Positions 24,590 to 38,000 of a stretch of DNA of 64,000 bases are shown piece after piece. Source of the stretch: Megachile rotundata (lineage: Eukaryota; Arthropoda; Insecta; Hymenoptera; Megachilidae); NCBI RefSeq assembly GCF_050947335.1, contig NW_027473327.1, positions 2,356,001 to 2,420,000 of the forward strand. The letters are read 5' to 3'. The position numbers were made by a program, and so were the translations under genes. The notes beneath the pieces were generated by a model. That model worked only from the letters and a program-made list of their open reading frames with translations, was not told where the DNA came from and did no database searches. Each line of letters starts with the position of its first letter. Position 1 is the first letter of the stretch.

Positions 24590-27186
24590 GTATGATTGTG
24601 ATAGTATGATTGTGATTGTATGATTGTGATTGTATGATTGTGATAGTATGATTGTGATTATGTGATTGTGATTGCGTGATTGTGATTGTATGATTGCGAT
24701 TGTATGATTGTGATTGTATGATTGTGATTGTATGATTGTGATATTATGATTGTGATAGTATGACTGTGATTGTATGACTGTGATTGTATGATTATGATTG
24801 TATGATTGTGATTGTCTGATTGTGGTTGTATGATTGTGATTGTATGATTGTGATTGTATGATTGTGATAGTATGATTGTGATTGTAAGATTGTGATTGTA
24901 TGTCTGTGATTGTATGATTGTGATTGTATGATTTTGAATGTATGATTGTGATTGTATGATTGTGATTGTATGATTGTGATTGTATGATTGTGATTGTATG
25001 ATTGTGATTGTATGATTGTGATTGTATGATTGTGATTGTATGATTGTGATTGTATGATTGTGATTCTATGATTGCATTTGGGAGATTGTATTTTGGAGAT
25101 TGTAGTTGTATGATTGCGATTGTGTGATTGTGATTGTATGATTGTGATTGTATGATTGTGATTGTATGATCGTGATTGTATGATTGTGATAGTATGATTG
25201 TGATTGTATGATTGTGATTGTATGATTGTGATTGTATGACTGTGATTGTATGATTGTGATTGTGCGATTGTGATTGTATGATTGTATTTGGGAGATTGTT
25301 GTTGGGAGATTGTAATTGTATGATTGCGATTGTATGATTGAGATTGTATGATTGTGATTGTATGGTTGTGATTGTATGATTGTGATAGTATGATTGTGAT
25401 TGTGTGATTGTGATTGTATGACTGTGATTGTATGATTGTGATTGTATGATCGTGATTGTATGATTGTGATAGTATGATTGTGATTGTATGATTGTGATTG
25501 TATGATTGTGATTGTATGACTGTGATTGTATTATTGTGATTGTGCGATTGTGATTGTACGATTGTGATTGTACGATTGTGATTGTATGATTTTGTATGTA
25601 TGATTGTGATTGTATGATTGTGATTGTATGATTGTGATTGTATGATTGTGATTGTATGATTGTGGTTGTATGATTGTGATAGTATGATTGTGATTGTATG
25701 ATTGTGATTGTATGACAGTGATTGTATGATTGTGATCGTATGATTGTGATTGTATGATTGTGATAGTATGATTGTGATTGTATGATTGTGATTGTATGAC
25801 TGTGATTGTATGATTGTGACTGTGCGATTGTGATTGTACGATTGTGATTGTACGATTGTGATTGTATGATTGTGATTGTATGATTATGATGGAATGATTG
25901 TGATTGCATGATTGTGATTGTATGATTGTGATTGTATGATTGTGATTGCATGCTTTTGAATGTATGATTGTGATTGTATGATTGTGATTGTATGATTGTG
26001 ATTGTATGATTGTGATTGTATGATTGTGATTGTATGATTGTGATTGTATGATTCTGATTGTATGATTGTAATTGTATGATTATGATTGTAAGATTGTGAT
26101 TGTATGATTGTGATGGTTTGATTGTGATTGTATGATTGCGATATTATGATTGTGATTGTATGATTGTGATTGTATGATAGCGATTGTATGATTGTGATTG
26201 TATCATTATGATTCTATGATTGTGATTGTATGATTATGATTGTATGGTTGTGATTGTATGATTGTGATGGTATGATTGTGATTGTATGATTGTGATTGCA
26301 TGATTTTGAATGTATGATTATGATTGTATGATTGTGATTGTATGATTATGATTGTATGGTTGTGATTGAATGATTGTGATTGGATGATTCCGATTGTATG
26401 ATTGCGATAGTATGATTGTGATTGTATGATTGTGATTTTATGATTCTCATTGTCTGATTATGATTGTATGATTGTGATTGCATGATTGTGATTGTATGAT
26501 TGTGATAGTATGATTGTGATTGTATGATTGTGATTGTATGATTGTGATAGTATGATTGTGATTGTATGATTGTGATTGCGTGACTGTGATTGTATGATTG
26601 CGATTGCATGATTGTGATTGTATGATTGTGATTGTATGATTGTGATATTATGATTGTGATAGTATGATTGTGATTGTATGACTGTGATTGTATGATTGTG
26701 ATTGTATGATTGTGATTGTCTGATTGTGGTTGTATGAATGTGATTGCATGATTGTGATTGTATGATTGTCATTGTATGATTATGATTGTATGATTGTGAT
26801 TGCATGATTGTGATTGTATGTCTGTGATTGTATGATTGTGATTGTATGATTTTGAATGTATGATTGTGATTGTATGATTGTGATTGTATGATTGTGATTG
26901 TATGATTGTAATTGTATGATTATGATTGTATGATTGTGATTGTATGATTGTGATGGTATGATTGTGATTGTATGATTGTGATTGTATGATTGTGATTGTA
27001 TGACTGTGATTGTATGATTGTGATTGTGCGATTGTGATTGTATGATTGTATTTGGGAGATTGTTGTTGGGAGATTGTAATTGTATGATTGCGATTGTATG
27101 ATTGAGATTGTATGATTGTGATTGTATGATTGGGACTGTATGATTGTGATTGTATGATTGTGATTGCGTGATTGTGATTGTATGAT
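24590..27186 (+). repeat. Three-copy segmental family, copy B
   Basis: It matches copy A as described there, and copy C at a constant offset of 6,986 bp (499 units) from about 24.70 to 26.96 kb: GCATTTGGG at 25071 and 32057, GCATGCTTTTG at 25945 and 32931, ATTCCG at 26387 and 33373. On the right it parts from A at 27187, opposite the chimeric unit at 24469. Confidence 0.85.
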
Positions 27187-27479
27187 TGCGATTGTATGAT
27201 TGTGATTGTATGATTGTGATTGTATGATTGTGATAGTATGATTGTGATAGTATGACTGTGATTGTATGACTGTGATTGTATGATTGTGATTGTATGATTG
27301 TGATTGTCTGATTGTGGTTGTATGATTGTGATTGTATGATTGTGATTGTCTGATTGTCATTGTATGATTATGATTGTATGATTGTGATTGCATGATTGTG
27401 ATTGTATGATTGTATTTGGGAGATTGTTGTTGGGAGATTGTAATTGTATGATTGCGATTGTATGATTGAGATTGTATGA

Positions 27480-30400
27480 TTGTGATTGTATGATTGGGAC
27501 TGTATGATTGTGATTGTATGATTGTGATTGCGTGATTGTGATTGTATGATTGCGATTGTATGATTGTGATTGTATGATTGTGATTGTATGATTGTGATAG
27601 TATGATTGTGATAGTATGACTGTGATTGTATGACTGTGATTGTATGATTGTGATTGTATGATTGTGATTGTCTGATTGTGGTTGTATGATTGTGATTGTA
27701 TGATTGTGATTGTCTGATTGTCATTGTATGATTATGATTGTATGATTGTGATTGCATGATTGTGATTGTATGATTGAGATTGCATGATTTTGTATGTATG
27801 ATTGTGATTGTATGATTGTGATTGTATGACTGTGATTGTATGATTGTGATTGTGCGATTGTGATTGTACGATTGTGATTGTACGATTGTGATTGTGAGAT
27901 TGTGATTTTATGATTATGATGGAATGATTGTGATTGCATGATTGTGATTGTATGATTGTGATTGCATGATTTTGAATGTATGATTATGATTGTATGATTG
28001 TGATTGTATGATTATGATTGTATGGTTGTGATTGAATGATTGTGTTTGGATGATTCCGATTTTATGATTGCGATAGTATGATTGCGATTGTATGATTGTG
28101 ATTTTATGATTCTCATTGTCTGATTATGATTGTATGATTGTGATTGCATGATTGTGATTGTATGATTGTGATAGTATGATTGTGATTGTATGGTTGTGAT
28201 TGTATGATTGTGATAGTATGATTGTGATTGTATGATTGTGATTGCGTGATTGTGATTGTATGATTGCGATTGTATGATTGTGATTGTATGATTGTGATTG
28301 TATGATTGTGATATTATGATTGTGATAGTATGATTGTGATTGTAAGATTGTGATTGCATGACTGTGATTGTATGATTGTGATTGTATGATTATGATTGTA
28401 TGATTGTGATTGTATGATTGTAATGGTGTGATTGTGATTGTATGATTGCGATATTATGATTGTGATTGTATGAATGTGATTGTATGATTGTGGTTGTATG
28501 ATTGTGATTGTATGATTGTATTTGGGAGATTGTGATTGTATGATTGCGATTGTATGATTGTGATTGCGTGATTGTGATTGTATGATTGCGATTGTATGAT
28601 TGTGATTGTATGGTTGTGATCGTATGATTGTGATGGTATGATTGTGATTGTATGATTGCGATAGTATGATTGTGATTGTATGATTGTGATTGTATGATTG
28701 TGACTGTATGATTGTGATTGTATGATTGTGATTGCGTGATTGTGATTGTATGATTGCGATTGTATGATTGTGATTGTATGATTGTGATTGTATGATTGTG
28801 ATAGTATGATTGTGATAGTATGACTGTGATTGTATGACTGTGATTGTATGATTGTGATTGTATGATTGTGATTGTCTGATTGTGGTTGTATGATTGTGAT
28901 TGTATGATTGTGATTGTCTGATTGTCATTGTATGATTATGATTGTATGACTGTGATTGCATGATTGTGATTGTATGATTGAGATTGCATGATTTTGTATG
29001 TATGATTGTGATTGTATGATTGTGATTGTATGACTGTGATTGTATGATTGTGATTGTGCGATTGTGATTGTACGATTGTGATTGTACGATTGTGATTGTA
29101 AGATTGTGATTTTATGATTTTGATGGAATGATTGTGATTGCATGATTGTGATTGCATGATTGTGATTGTATGATTGTGACTGCATGATTTTGAATGTATG
29201 ATTATGATTGTATGATTGTGATTGTATGATTATGATTGTATGGTTGTGATTGAATGATTGTGATTGGATGATTCCGATTGTATGATTGCGATAGTATGAT
29301 TGTGATTGTATGATTGTGATTTTATGATTCTCATTGTCTGATTATGATTGTATGATTGTGATTGCATGATTGTGATTGTATGATTGTGATAGTATGATTG
29401 TGATTGTATGATTGTGATTGTATGATTGTGATAGTATGATTGTGATTATGTGATTGTGATTGCGTGATTGTGATTGTATAATTGCGATTGTATGATTGTG
29501 ATTGTATGATTGTGATTGTATGATTGTGATATTATGATTGTGATAGTATGACTGTGATTGTATGACTGTGATTGTATGATTATGATTGTATGATTGTGAT
29601 TGTCTGATTGTGGTTGTATGATTGTGATTGTATGATTGTGATTGTATGATTGTCATTGTATGATTATGATTGTATGATTGTGATTGCATGATTGTGATTG
29701 TATGATTGAGATTACATGATTTTGTATGTATGATTGTGATTGTATGATTGTGATTGTATGATTGTGATAATATGATTGCGAATGTATGATTGTGATTGTA
29801 TGTCTGTGATTGTATGATTGTGATTGTATGATTGTGATAGTATGATTGTGATTGTAAGATTGTGATTGTATGTCTGTGATTGTATGATTGTGATTGTATG
29901 ATTTTGAATGTATGATCGTGATTGTATGATTGTGATTGTATGATTGTGATTGTATGATTGTGATTGTATGATTGTGATTGTATGATTGTGATTGTATGAT
30001 TGTGATTGTATGATTGTGATTGTATGATTGTGATTCTATGATTGCATTTGGGAGATTGTATTTTGGAGATTGTAGTTGTATGATTGCGATTGTGTGATTG
30101 TGATTGTATGATTGTGATTGTATGATTGTGATTGTATGACTGTGATTGTATGATTGTGATTGTATGATTGTGATTGTCTGATTGTGGTTGTATGATTGTG
30201 ATTGTATGATTGTGATTGTCTGATTGTCATTGTATGATTATGATTGTATGATTGTGATTGCATGATTGTGATTGTATGATTGAGATTGCATGATTTTGTA
30301 TGTATGATTGTGATTGTATGATTGTGATTGTATGACTGTGATTGTATGATTGTGATTGTGCGATTGTGATTGTACGATTGTGATTGTACGATTGTGATTG

Positions 30401-31720
30401 TAAGATTGTGATTTTATGATTATGATGGAATGATTGTGATTGCATGATTGTGATTGTATGATTGTGATTGCATGATTTTGAATGTATGATTATGATTGTA
30501 TGATTGTGATTGTATGATTATGATTGTATGGTTGTGATTGAATGATTGTGTTTGGATGATTCCGATTGTATGATTGCGATAGTATGATTGTGATTGTATG
30601 ATTGTGATTTTATGATTCTCATTGTCTGATTATGATTGTATGATTGTGATTGCATGATTGTGATTGTATGATTGGGATAGTATGATTGTGATTGTATGGT
30701 TGTGATTGTATGATTGTGATAGTATGATTGTGATTGTATGATTGTGATTGCGTGATTGTGATTGTATGATTGCGATTGTATGATTGTGATTGTATGATTG
30801 TGATTGTATGATTGTGATATTATGATTGTGATAGTATGATTGTGATTGTAAGATTGTGATTGCATGACTGTGATTGTATGATTGTGATTGTATGATTATG
30901 ATTGTATGATTGTGATTGTATGATTGTAATGGTTTGATTGTGATTGTATGATTGCGATATTATGATTGTGATTGTATGAATGTGATTGTGTGATTGTGGT
31001 TGTATGATTGTGATTGTATGATTGTATTTGGGAGATTGTGATTGTATGATTGCGATTGTATGATTGTGATTGCGTGATTGTGATTGTATGATTGCGATTG
31101 TATGATTGTGATTGTATGGTTGTGATCGTATGATTGTGATGGTATGATTGTGATTGTATGATTGCGATAGTATGATTGTGATTGTATGATTGTGATTGTA
31201 TGATTGTGACTGTATGATTGTGATTGTATGATTGTGATTGCGTGATTGTGATTGTATGATTGCGATTGTATGATTGTGATTGTATGATTGTGATTGTATG
31301 ATTGTGATAGTATGATTGTGATAGTATGACTGTGATTGTATGACTGTGATTGTATGATTGTGATTGTATGATTGTGATTGTCTGATTGTGGTTGTATGAT
31401 TGTGATTGTATGATTGTGATTGTCTGATTGTCATTGTATGATTATGATTGTATGATTGTGATTGCATGATTGTGATTGTATGATTGAGATTGCATGATTT
31501 TGTATGTATGATTGTGATTGTATGATTGTGATTGTATGACTGTGATTGTATGATTGTGATTGTGCGATTGTGATTGTACGATTGTGATTGTACGATTGTG
31601 ATTGTAAGATTGTGATTTTATGATTTTGATGGAATGATTGTGATTGCATGATTGTGATTGCATGATTGTGATTGTATGATTGTGATAGTATGATTGTGAT
31701 TGTATGATTGTGATTGTATG
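27480..31720 (+). repeat. About 4.2-kb segmental duplication, copy 2 (partner 18170-21980)
   Basis: Same marker order as 18170-21980. It holds 434 bp (29215-29648, including the ATTCCG unit at 29271) that copy 1 lacks. Since ATTCCG blocks are widespread, either a 31-unit loss in copy 1 or a gain here is possible. The neighbouring units ATTATG and ATTGTCATTG abut directly at 19905 in copy 1. Confidence 0.85.
29215..29648 (+). repeat. 434-bp (31-unit) insertion or deletion block between segmental copies
   Basis: Between the ATTATG unit at 29201 and the ATTGTCATTG unit at 29649 lies a stretch with ATTCCG (29271), GCGATAG, ATTCTCATTG, GATTATGTG and paired ACTGTG units. The partner segment has these two flanking units adjacent (19891 and 19905). 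The size is exactly 31 units, so the event kept the 14-bp register. Confidence 0.85.
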
Positions 31721-33960
31721 ATTGTGATATTATGATTGTGATAGTATGACTGTGATTGTATGACTGTGATTGTATGATTATGATTGTATGATTGTGATTG
31801 TCTGATTGTGGTTGTATGATTGTGATTGTATGATTGTGATTGTATGATTGTGATAGTATGATTGTGATTGTAAGATTGTGATTGTATGTCTGTGATTGTA
31901 TGATTGTGATTGTATGATTTTGAATGTATGATTGTGATTGTATGATTGTGATTGTATGATTGTGATTGTATGATTGTGATTGTATGATTGTGATTGTATG
32001 ATTGTGATTGTATGATTGTGATTGTATGAATGTGATTGTATGATTGTGATTCTATGATTGCATTTGGGAGATTGTATTTTGGAGATTGTAGTTGTATGAT
32101 TGCGATTGTGTGATTGTGATTGTATGATTGTGATTGTATGATTGTGATTGTATGATCGTGATTGTATGATTGTGATAGTATGATTGTGATTGTATGATTG
32201 TGATTGTATGATTGTGATTGTATGACTGTGATTGTATGATTGTGATTGTGCGATTGTGATTGTATGATTGTATTTGGGAGATTGTTGTTGGGAGATTGTA
32301 ATTGTATGATTGCGATTGTATGATTGAGATTGTATGATTGTGATTGTATGGTTGTGATTGTATGATTGTGATAGTATGATTGTGATTGTGTGATTGTGAT
32401 TGTATGACTGTGATTGTATGATTGTGATTGTATGATCGTGATTGTATGATTGTGATAGTATGATTGTGATTGTATGATTGTGATTGTATGATTGTGATTG
32501 TATGACTGTGATTGTATTATTGTGATTGTGCGATTGTGATTGTACGATTGTGATTGTACGATTGTGATTGTATGATTTTGTATGTATGATTGTGATTGTA
32601 TGATTGTGATTGTATGATTGTGATTGTATGATTGTGATTGTATGATTGTGGTTGTATGATTGTGATAGTATGATTGTGATTGTATGATTGTGATTGTATG
32701 ACAGTGATTGTATGATTGTGATCGTATGATTGTGATTGTATGATTGTGATAGTATGATTGTGATTGTATGATTGTGATTGTATGACTGTGATTGTATGAT
32801 TGTGACTGTGCGATTGTGATTGTACGATTGTGATTGTACGATTGTGATTGTATGATTGTGATTGTATGATTATGATGGAATGATTGTGATTGCATGATTG
32901 TGATTGTATGATTGTGATTGTATGATTGTGATTGCATGCTTTTGAATGTATGATTGTGATTGTATGATTGTGATTGTATGATTGTGATTGTATGATTGTG
33001 ATTGTATGATTGTGATTGTATGATTGTGATTGTATGATTCTGATTGTATGATTGTAATTGTATGATTATGATTGTAAGATTGTGATTGTATGATTGTGAT
33101 GGTTTGATTGTGATTGTATGATTGCGATATTATGATTGTGATTGTATGATTGTGATTGTATGATAGCGATTGTATGATTGTGATTGTATCATTATGATTC
33201 TATGATTGTGATTGTATGATTATGATTGTATGGTTGTGATTGTATGATTGTGATGGTATGATTGTGATTGTATGATTGTGATTGCATGATTTTGAATGTA
33301 TGATTATGATTGTATGATTGTGATTGTATGATTATGATTGTATGGTTGTGATTGAATGATTGTGATTGGATGATTCCGATTGTATGATTGCGATAGTATG
33401 ATTGTGATTGTATGATTGTGATTTTATGATTCTCATTGTCTGATTATGATTGTATGATTGTGATTGCATGATTGTGATTGTATGATTGTGATAGTATGAT
33501 TGTGATTGTATGATTGTGATTGTATGATTGTGATAGTATGATTGTGATTGTATGATTGTGATTGCGTGACTGTGATTGTATGATTGCGATTGCATGATTG
33601 TGATTGTATGATTGTGATTGTATGATTGTGATATTATGATTGTGATAGTATGATTGTGATTGTATGACTGTGATTGTATGATTGTGATTGTATGATTGTG
33701 ATTGTCTGATTGTGGTTGTATGAATGTGATTGTATGATTGTGATTGTATGATTGTCATTGTATGATTATGATTGTATGATTGTGATTGCATGATTGTGAT
33801 TGTATGTCTGTGATTGTATGATTGTGATTGTATGATTTTGAATGTATGATTGTGATTGTATGATTGTGATTGTATGATTGTGATTGTATGATTGTAATTG
33901 TATGATTATGATTGTATGATTGTGATTGTATGATTGTGATGGTATGATTGTGATTGTATG
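31690..33960 (+). repeat. Three-copy segmental family, copy C
   Basis: Collinear with copy B at offset 6,986. It differs by substitutions such as TATGAATG at about 32.03 kb, where B has TATGATTG. The right limit is where GATAG replaces the consensus unit after GATGGTATG, near 33.96 kb. Confidence 0.83.
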
Positions 33961-36499
33961 ATTGTGATTGTATGATTGTGATAGTATGATTGTGATTGTA
34001 TGATTGTGATTGCGTGATTGTGATTGTATGATTGCGATTGTATGATTGTGATTGTATGATTGTGATTGTATGATTGTGATATTATGATTGTGATAGTATG
34101 ATTGTGATTGTATGACTGTGATTGTATGACTGTGATTGTATGACTGTGATTGTATGATTGTGATTGTATGATTGTCATTGTATGATTATGATTGTATGAT
34201 TGTGATAGTATGATTGTGATTGTATGATTGTGATTGCGTGATTGTGATTGTATGATTGCGATTGTATGATTGTGATTGTATGATTGTGATTGTATGATTG
34301 TGATATTATGATTGTGATAGTATGACTGTGATTGTATGACTGTGATTGTATGATTGTGATTGTGTGCTTGCGATTGTATGATTGCGATTGTACGATTGTG
34401 ATTGTATGATTGTGATTGTATGATTGTGATTGTATGACGGCGATTGTATGATTGTGATTGTATGATTGTGATTGTATGATTAGGATTGTGTGATTGTGAT
34501 AGTATGATTGTGATTGTATGATTGTGATTGTATGATTGTGATTGTATGATTGTGATTGTATGATTGTGATTGTATGATTGTGATTGTATGATTGTGAATG
34601 TATGATTGTATTTGGGAGATTGTATTTTGGAGATTGTAATTGTGTGATTGCGATTGTATGATTGCGATTGTATGATTGTGATTGTATGATTGTGATTGTA
34701 TGATTGTGATTGTATGATTGTGGTTGTACGATTGTGATTGTATGATTGTGATTGTATGATTGTAATTGTATGATTATGATTGTATGATTGTGATTGTATG
34801 ATTGTGATTGTATGACTGTGATTGTATGATTGTGATTGTGCGATTGTGATTGTACGATTGTGATTGTACGATTGTGATTGTATGATTGTGATTGTATGAT
34901 TGTGATTGCGTGATTGTGATTGTATGGTTGTGATTGTATGATTGTGATGGTATGATTGTGATTGTATGATTGTGATTGCATGATTTTGAATGTATGATTA
35001 TGATTGTATGATTGTGATTGTATGATTATGATTGTATGGTTGTGATTGAATGATTGTGATTGGATGATTCCGATTGTATGATTGCGATAGTATGATTGTG
35101 ATTGTATGATTGTGATTTTATGATTCTCATTGTCTGATTATGATTGTATGATTGTGATTGCATGATTGTGATTGTATGATTGTGATAGTATGATTGTGAT
35201 TGTATGATTGTGATTGTATGATTGTGATAGTATGATTGTGATTGTATGATTGTGATTGCGTGACTGTGATTGTATGATTGCGATTGTATGATTGTGATTG
35301 TATGATTGTGATTGTATGATTGTGATATTATGATTGTGATAGTATGATTGTGATTGTATGACTGTGATTGTATGATTGTGATTGTATGATTGTGATTGTC
35401 TGATTGTGGTTGTATGAATGTGATTGTATGATTGTGATTGTATGATTGTCATTGTATGATTATGATTGTATGATTGTGATTGCATGATTGTGATTGTATG
35501 ATTGAGATTGCATGATTTTGTATGTATGATTGTGATTGTATGATTGTGATTGTATGATTGTGATAATATGATTGCGAATGTATGATTGTGATTGTATGTC
35601 TGTGATTGTATGATTGTGATTGTATGATTGTGATAGTATGATTGTGATTGTAAGATTGTGATTGTATGTCTGTGATTGTATGATTGTGATTGTATGATTT
35701 TGAATGTATGATTGTGATTGTATGATTGTGATTGTATGATTGTGATTGTATGATTGTGATTGTATGATTGTGATTGTATGATTGTGATTGTATGATTGTG
35801 ATTGTATGATTGTGATTGTATGATTGCGATATTATGATTGTGATTGTATGATTGTGATTGTATGATAGCGATTGTATGATTGTGATTGTATCATTATGAT
35901 TCTACGATTGTGATTGTATGATTATGATTGTATGGTTGTGATTGTATGATTGTGATTGTATGATTGTGATTGCATGATTGTGATTGTATGATTCTGATAG
36001 TATGATTGTGATTGTATGATTGTGATTGTATGATTGTGATTGTATGATTGTATTTGGGAGATTGTATTTGGGAGATTGTAATTGTATGATTGCGATTGGA
36101 TGATTGAGATTGTATGGTTGTGATTGTATGATCGTGATTGTATGATTGTGATAGTATGATTGTGATTGTATGATTGTGATTGTATGATTGTGATTGTATG
36201 ACTGTGATTGTATGATTGTGATTGTGCGATTGTGATTGTACGATTGTGATTGTACGATTGTGATTGTATGATTATGATTGTATGATTATGATTGTATGAT
36301 TGTGATTGCATGATTGTGATTGTATGATTGTCATAGTATGATTGTGATTGTATGACTGTGATTGTATAACTGTGATTGTATGATTGTGATTGTATGATTG
36401 TGATTGTATGATTGTGATTGTATGATTGTGATTGTATGATTGTGATTGTATGATAATGATTGTATGATTGTGATTGTATGATTGTGATGGTTTGATTGT

Positions 36500-38000
36500 G
36501 ATTGTATGATTGCGATATTATGATTGTGATTGTATGATTGTGATTGTATGATTGTGATTGTATGATAGCGATTGTATGATTGTTATTGTATGATTATGAT
36601 TGTATAATTGTGATTGTATGATTACGATTGTATGGTTGTGATTGTATGATTGTGATGGTATGATTGTGATTGTATGATTGTGATTGTATGATTGTGATAG
36701 TATGATTGTGATTGTATGATTGTGATTGCGTGATTGTGATTGTATGATTGCGATTGTATGATTGTGATTGTATGATTGTGATTGTATGATTGTGATATTA
36801 TGATTGTGATAGTATGACTGTGATTGTATGACTGTGATTGTATGATTGTGATTGTGTGATTGCGATTGTATGATTGCGATTGTATGATTGTGATTATATG
36901 ATTGTGATTGTATGATTGTGATTGTATGACTGTGATTGCATGATTGTGATTGTATGATTGTGATTGTATGATTAGGATTGTGTGATTGTGATAGTATGAT
37001 TGTGATTGTATGATTGTGATTGTATGATTGTGATTGTATGATTGTGATTGTATGATTGTGATTGTATGATTGTATTTGGGAGATTGTATTTTGGAGATTG
37101 TAATTGTATGATTGCGATTGTATGATTGCGATTGTATGATTGCCATTGTATGATTGCGATTGTATGATTGCGATTGTATGATTGCGATTGTATGATTGTG
37201 ATTGTATGATTGTGATTGTATGATTGTGATTGTATGATTGTGATAATATGATTGCGAATGTATGATTGTGATTGTATGTCTGTGATTGTATGATTGTGAT
37301 TGTATGATTGTGATTGTATGATTGTGATTGTATGATTGTGATTGTATGATTCTGATAGTGTGATTGTGATTGTATGATTGTAATTGTATGATTATGATTG
37401 TATGATTGTGATTGTATGATTATGATTGTATGATTGTGATTGCATGATTGTGATTGTATGATTGTCATAGTATGATTGTGATTGTATGACTGTGATTGTA
37501 TGACTGTGATTGTATGATTGAGATTGTATGATTGTCATTGTATGATTATGATTGTATGATTGTGATTGCATGATTGTGATTGTATGATTGAGATTGCATG
37601 ATTTTGTATGTATGATTGTGATTGTATGATTGTGATTGTATGATTGTGATTGTATGATTGTGATTGTATGATTATGATTGTATGATTGTGATTGCATGAT
37701 TGTGATTGTATGATTGTCATAGTATGATTGTGATTGTATGACTGTGATTGTATGACTGTGATTGTATGATTGTGATTGTATGATTGAGATTGCATGATTT
37801 TGTATGTATGATTGTGATTGTATGATTGTGATTGTATGATTGTGATTGTATGATTGTGATTGTATGATTGTGATTGTATGATTGTGATTGTATGATTGTG
37901 ATTGTATGATTGTGATTGTATGATTGTGATTGTATGATTGTGATTGTATGATTGTAATTGTATGATTATGATTGTATGATTGTGATTGTATGACTGTGAT
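36500..38000 (+). repeat. About 1.5-kb right-domain higher-order repeat, copy 1
   Basis: The rare unit ATTGTTATTG starts at 36579 and 38077 (1,498 bp, 107 units). The rare unit ATTGCCATTG starts at 37139 and 38665 (1,526 bp, 109 units). Between them both copies share TACGATTG, GATGG, GCGTG, GATATTATG, paired ACTGTG, ATTATATG, GCATG, ATTAGG and the TTTGGG landmark in the same order. The two-unit difference is due to extra consensus units before the landmark in copy 2. Outer limits are approximate. Confidence 0.78.
37111..37194 (+). repeat. Run of six GC-variant units (five GCG, one GCC)
   Basis: Six successive units begin ATTGC: GCG at 37111 and 37125, GCC at 37139, then GCG at 37153, 37167 and 37181. 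The tandem partner at 38637-38720 has the same six with GCC third and a further GCGACTG change in the fourth. Confidence 0.9.

Larger units (their letters stand above)
1..35900 (+). repeat. Left array domain, marked by ATTCCG-containing higher-order repeats
   Basis: The unit ATTCCGATTGTATG occurs fifteen times, starting at 627, 3035, 4337, 8019, 9167, 13745, 18743, 20815, 23671, 26387, 28053, 29271, 30559, 33373 and 35067. The gaps are all exact multiples of 14 (2408, 1302, 3682, 1148, 4578, 4998, 2072, 2856, 2716, 1666, 1218, 1288, 2814, 1694) but they are unequal, so there is no single simple period. Each copy is flanked by the same ordered variants: a GGATG unit before it, then a GCGAT unit, a GATTTTATG unit and an ATTCTCATTGTCTG unit. 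I saw none to the right of 35.1 kb. The right limit is approximate because markers of the two domains do not overlap. Confidence 0.85.
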
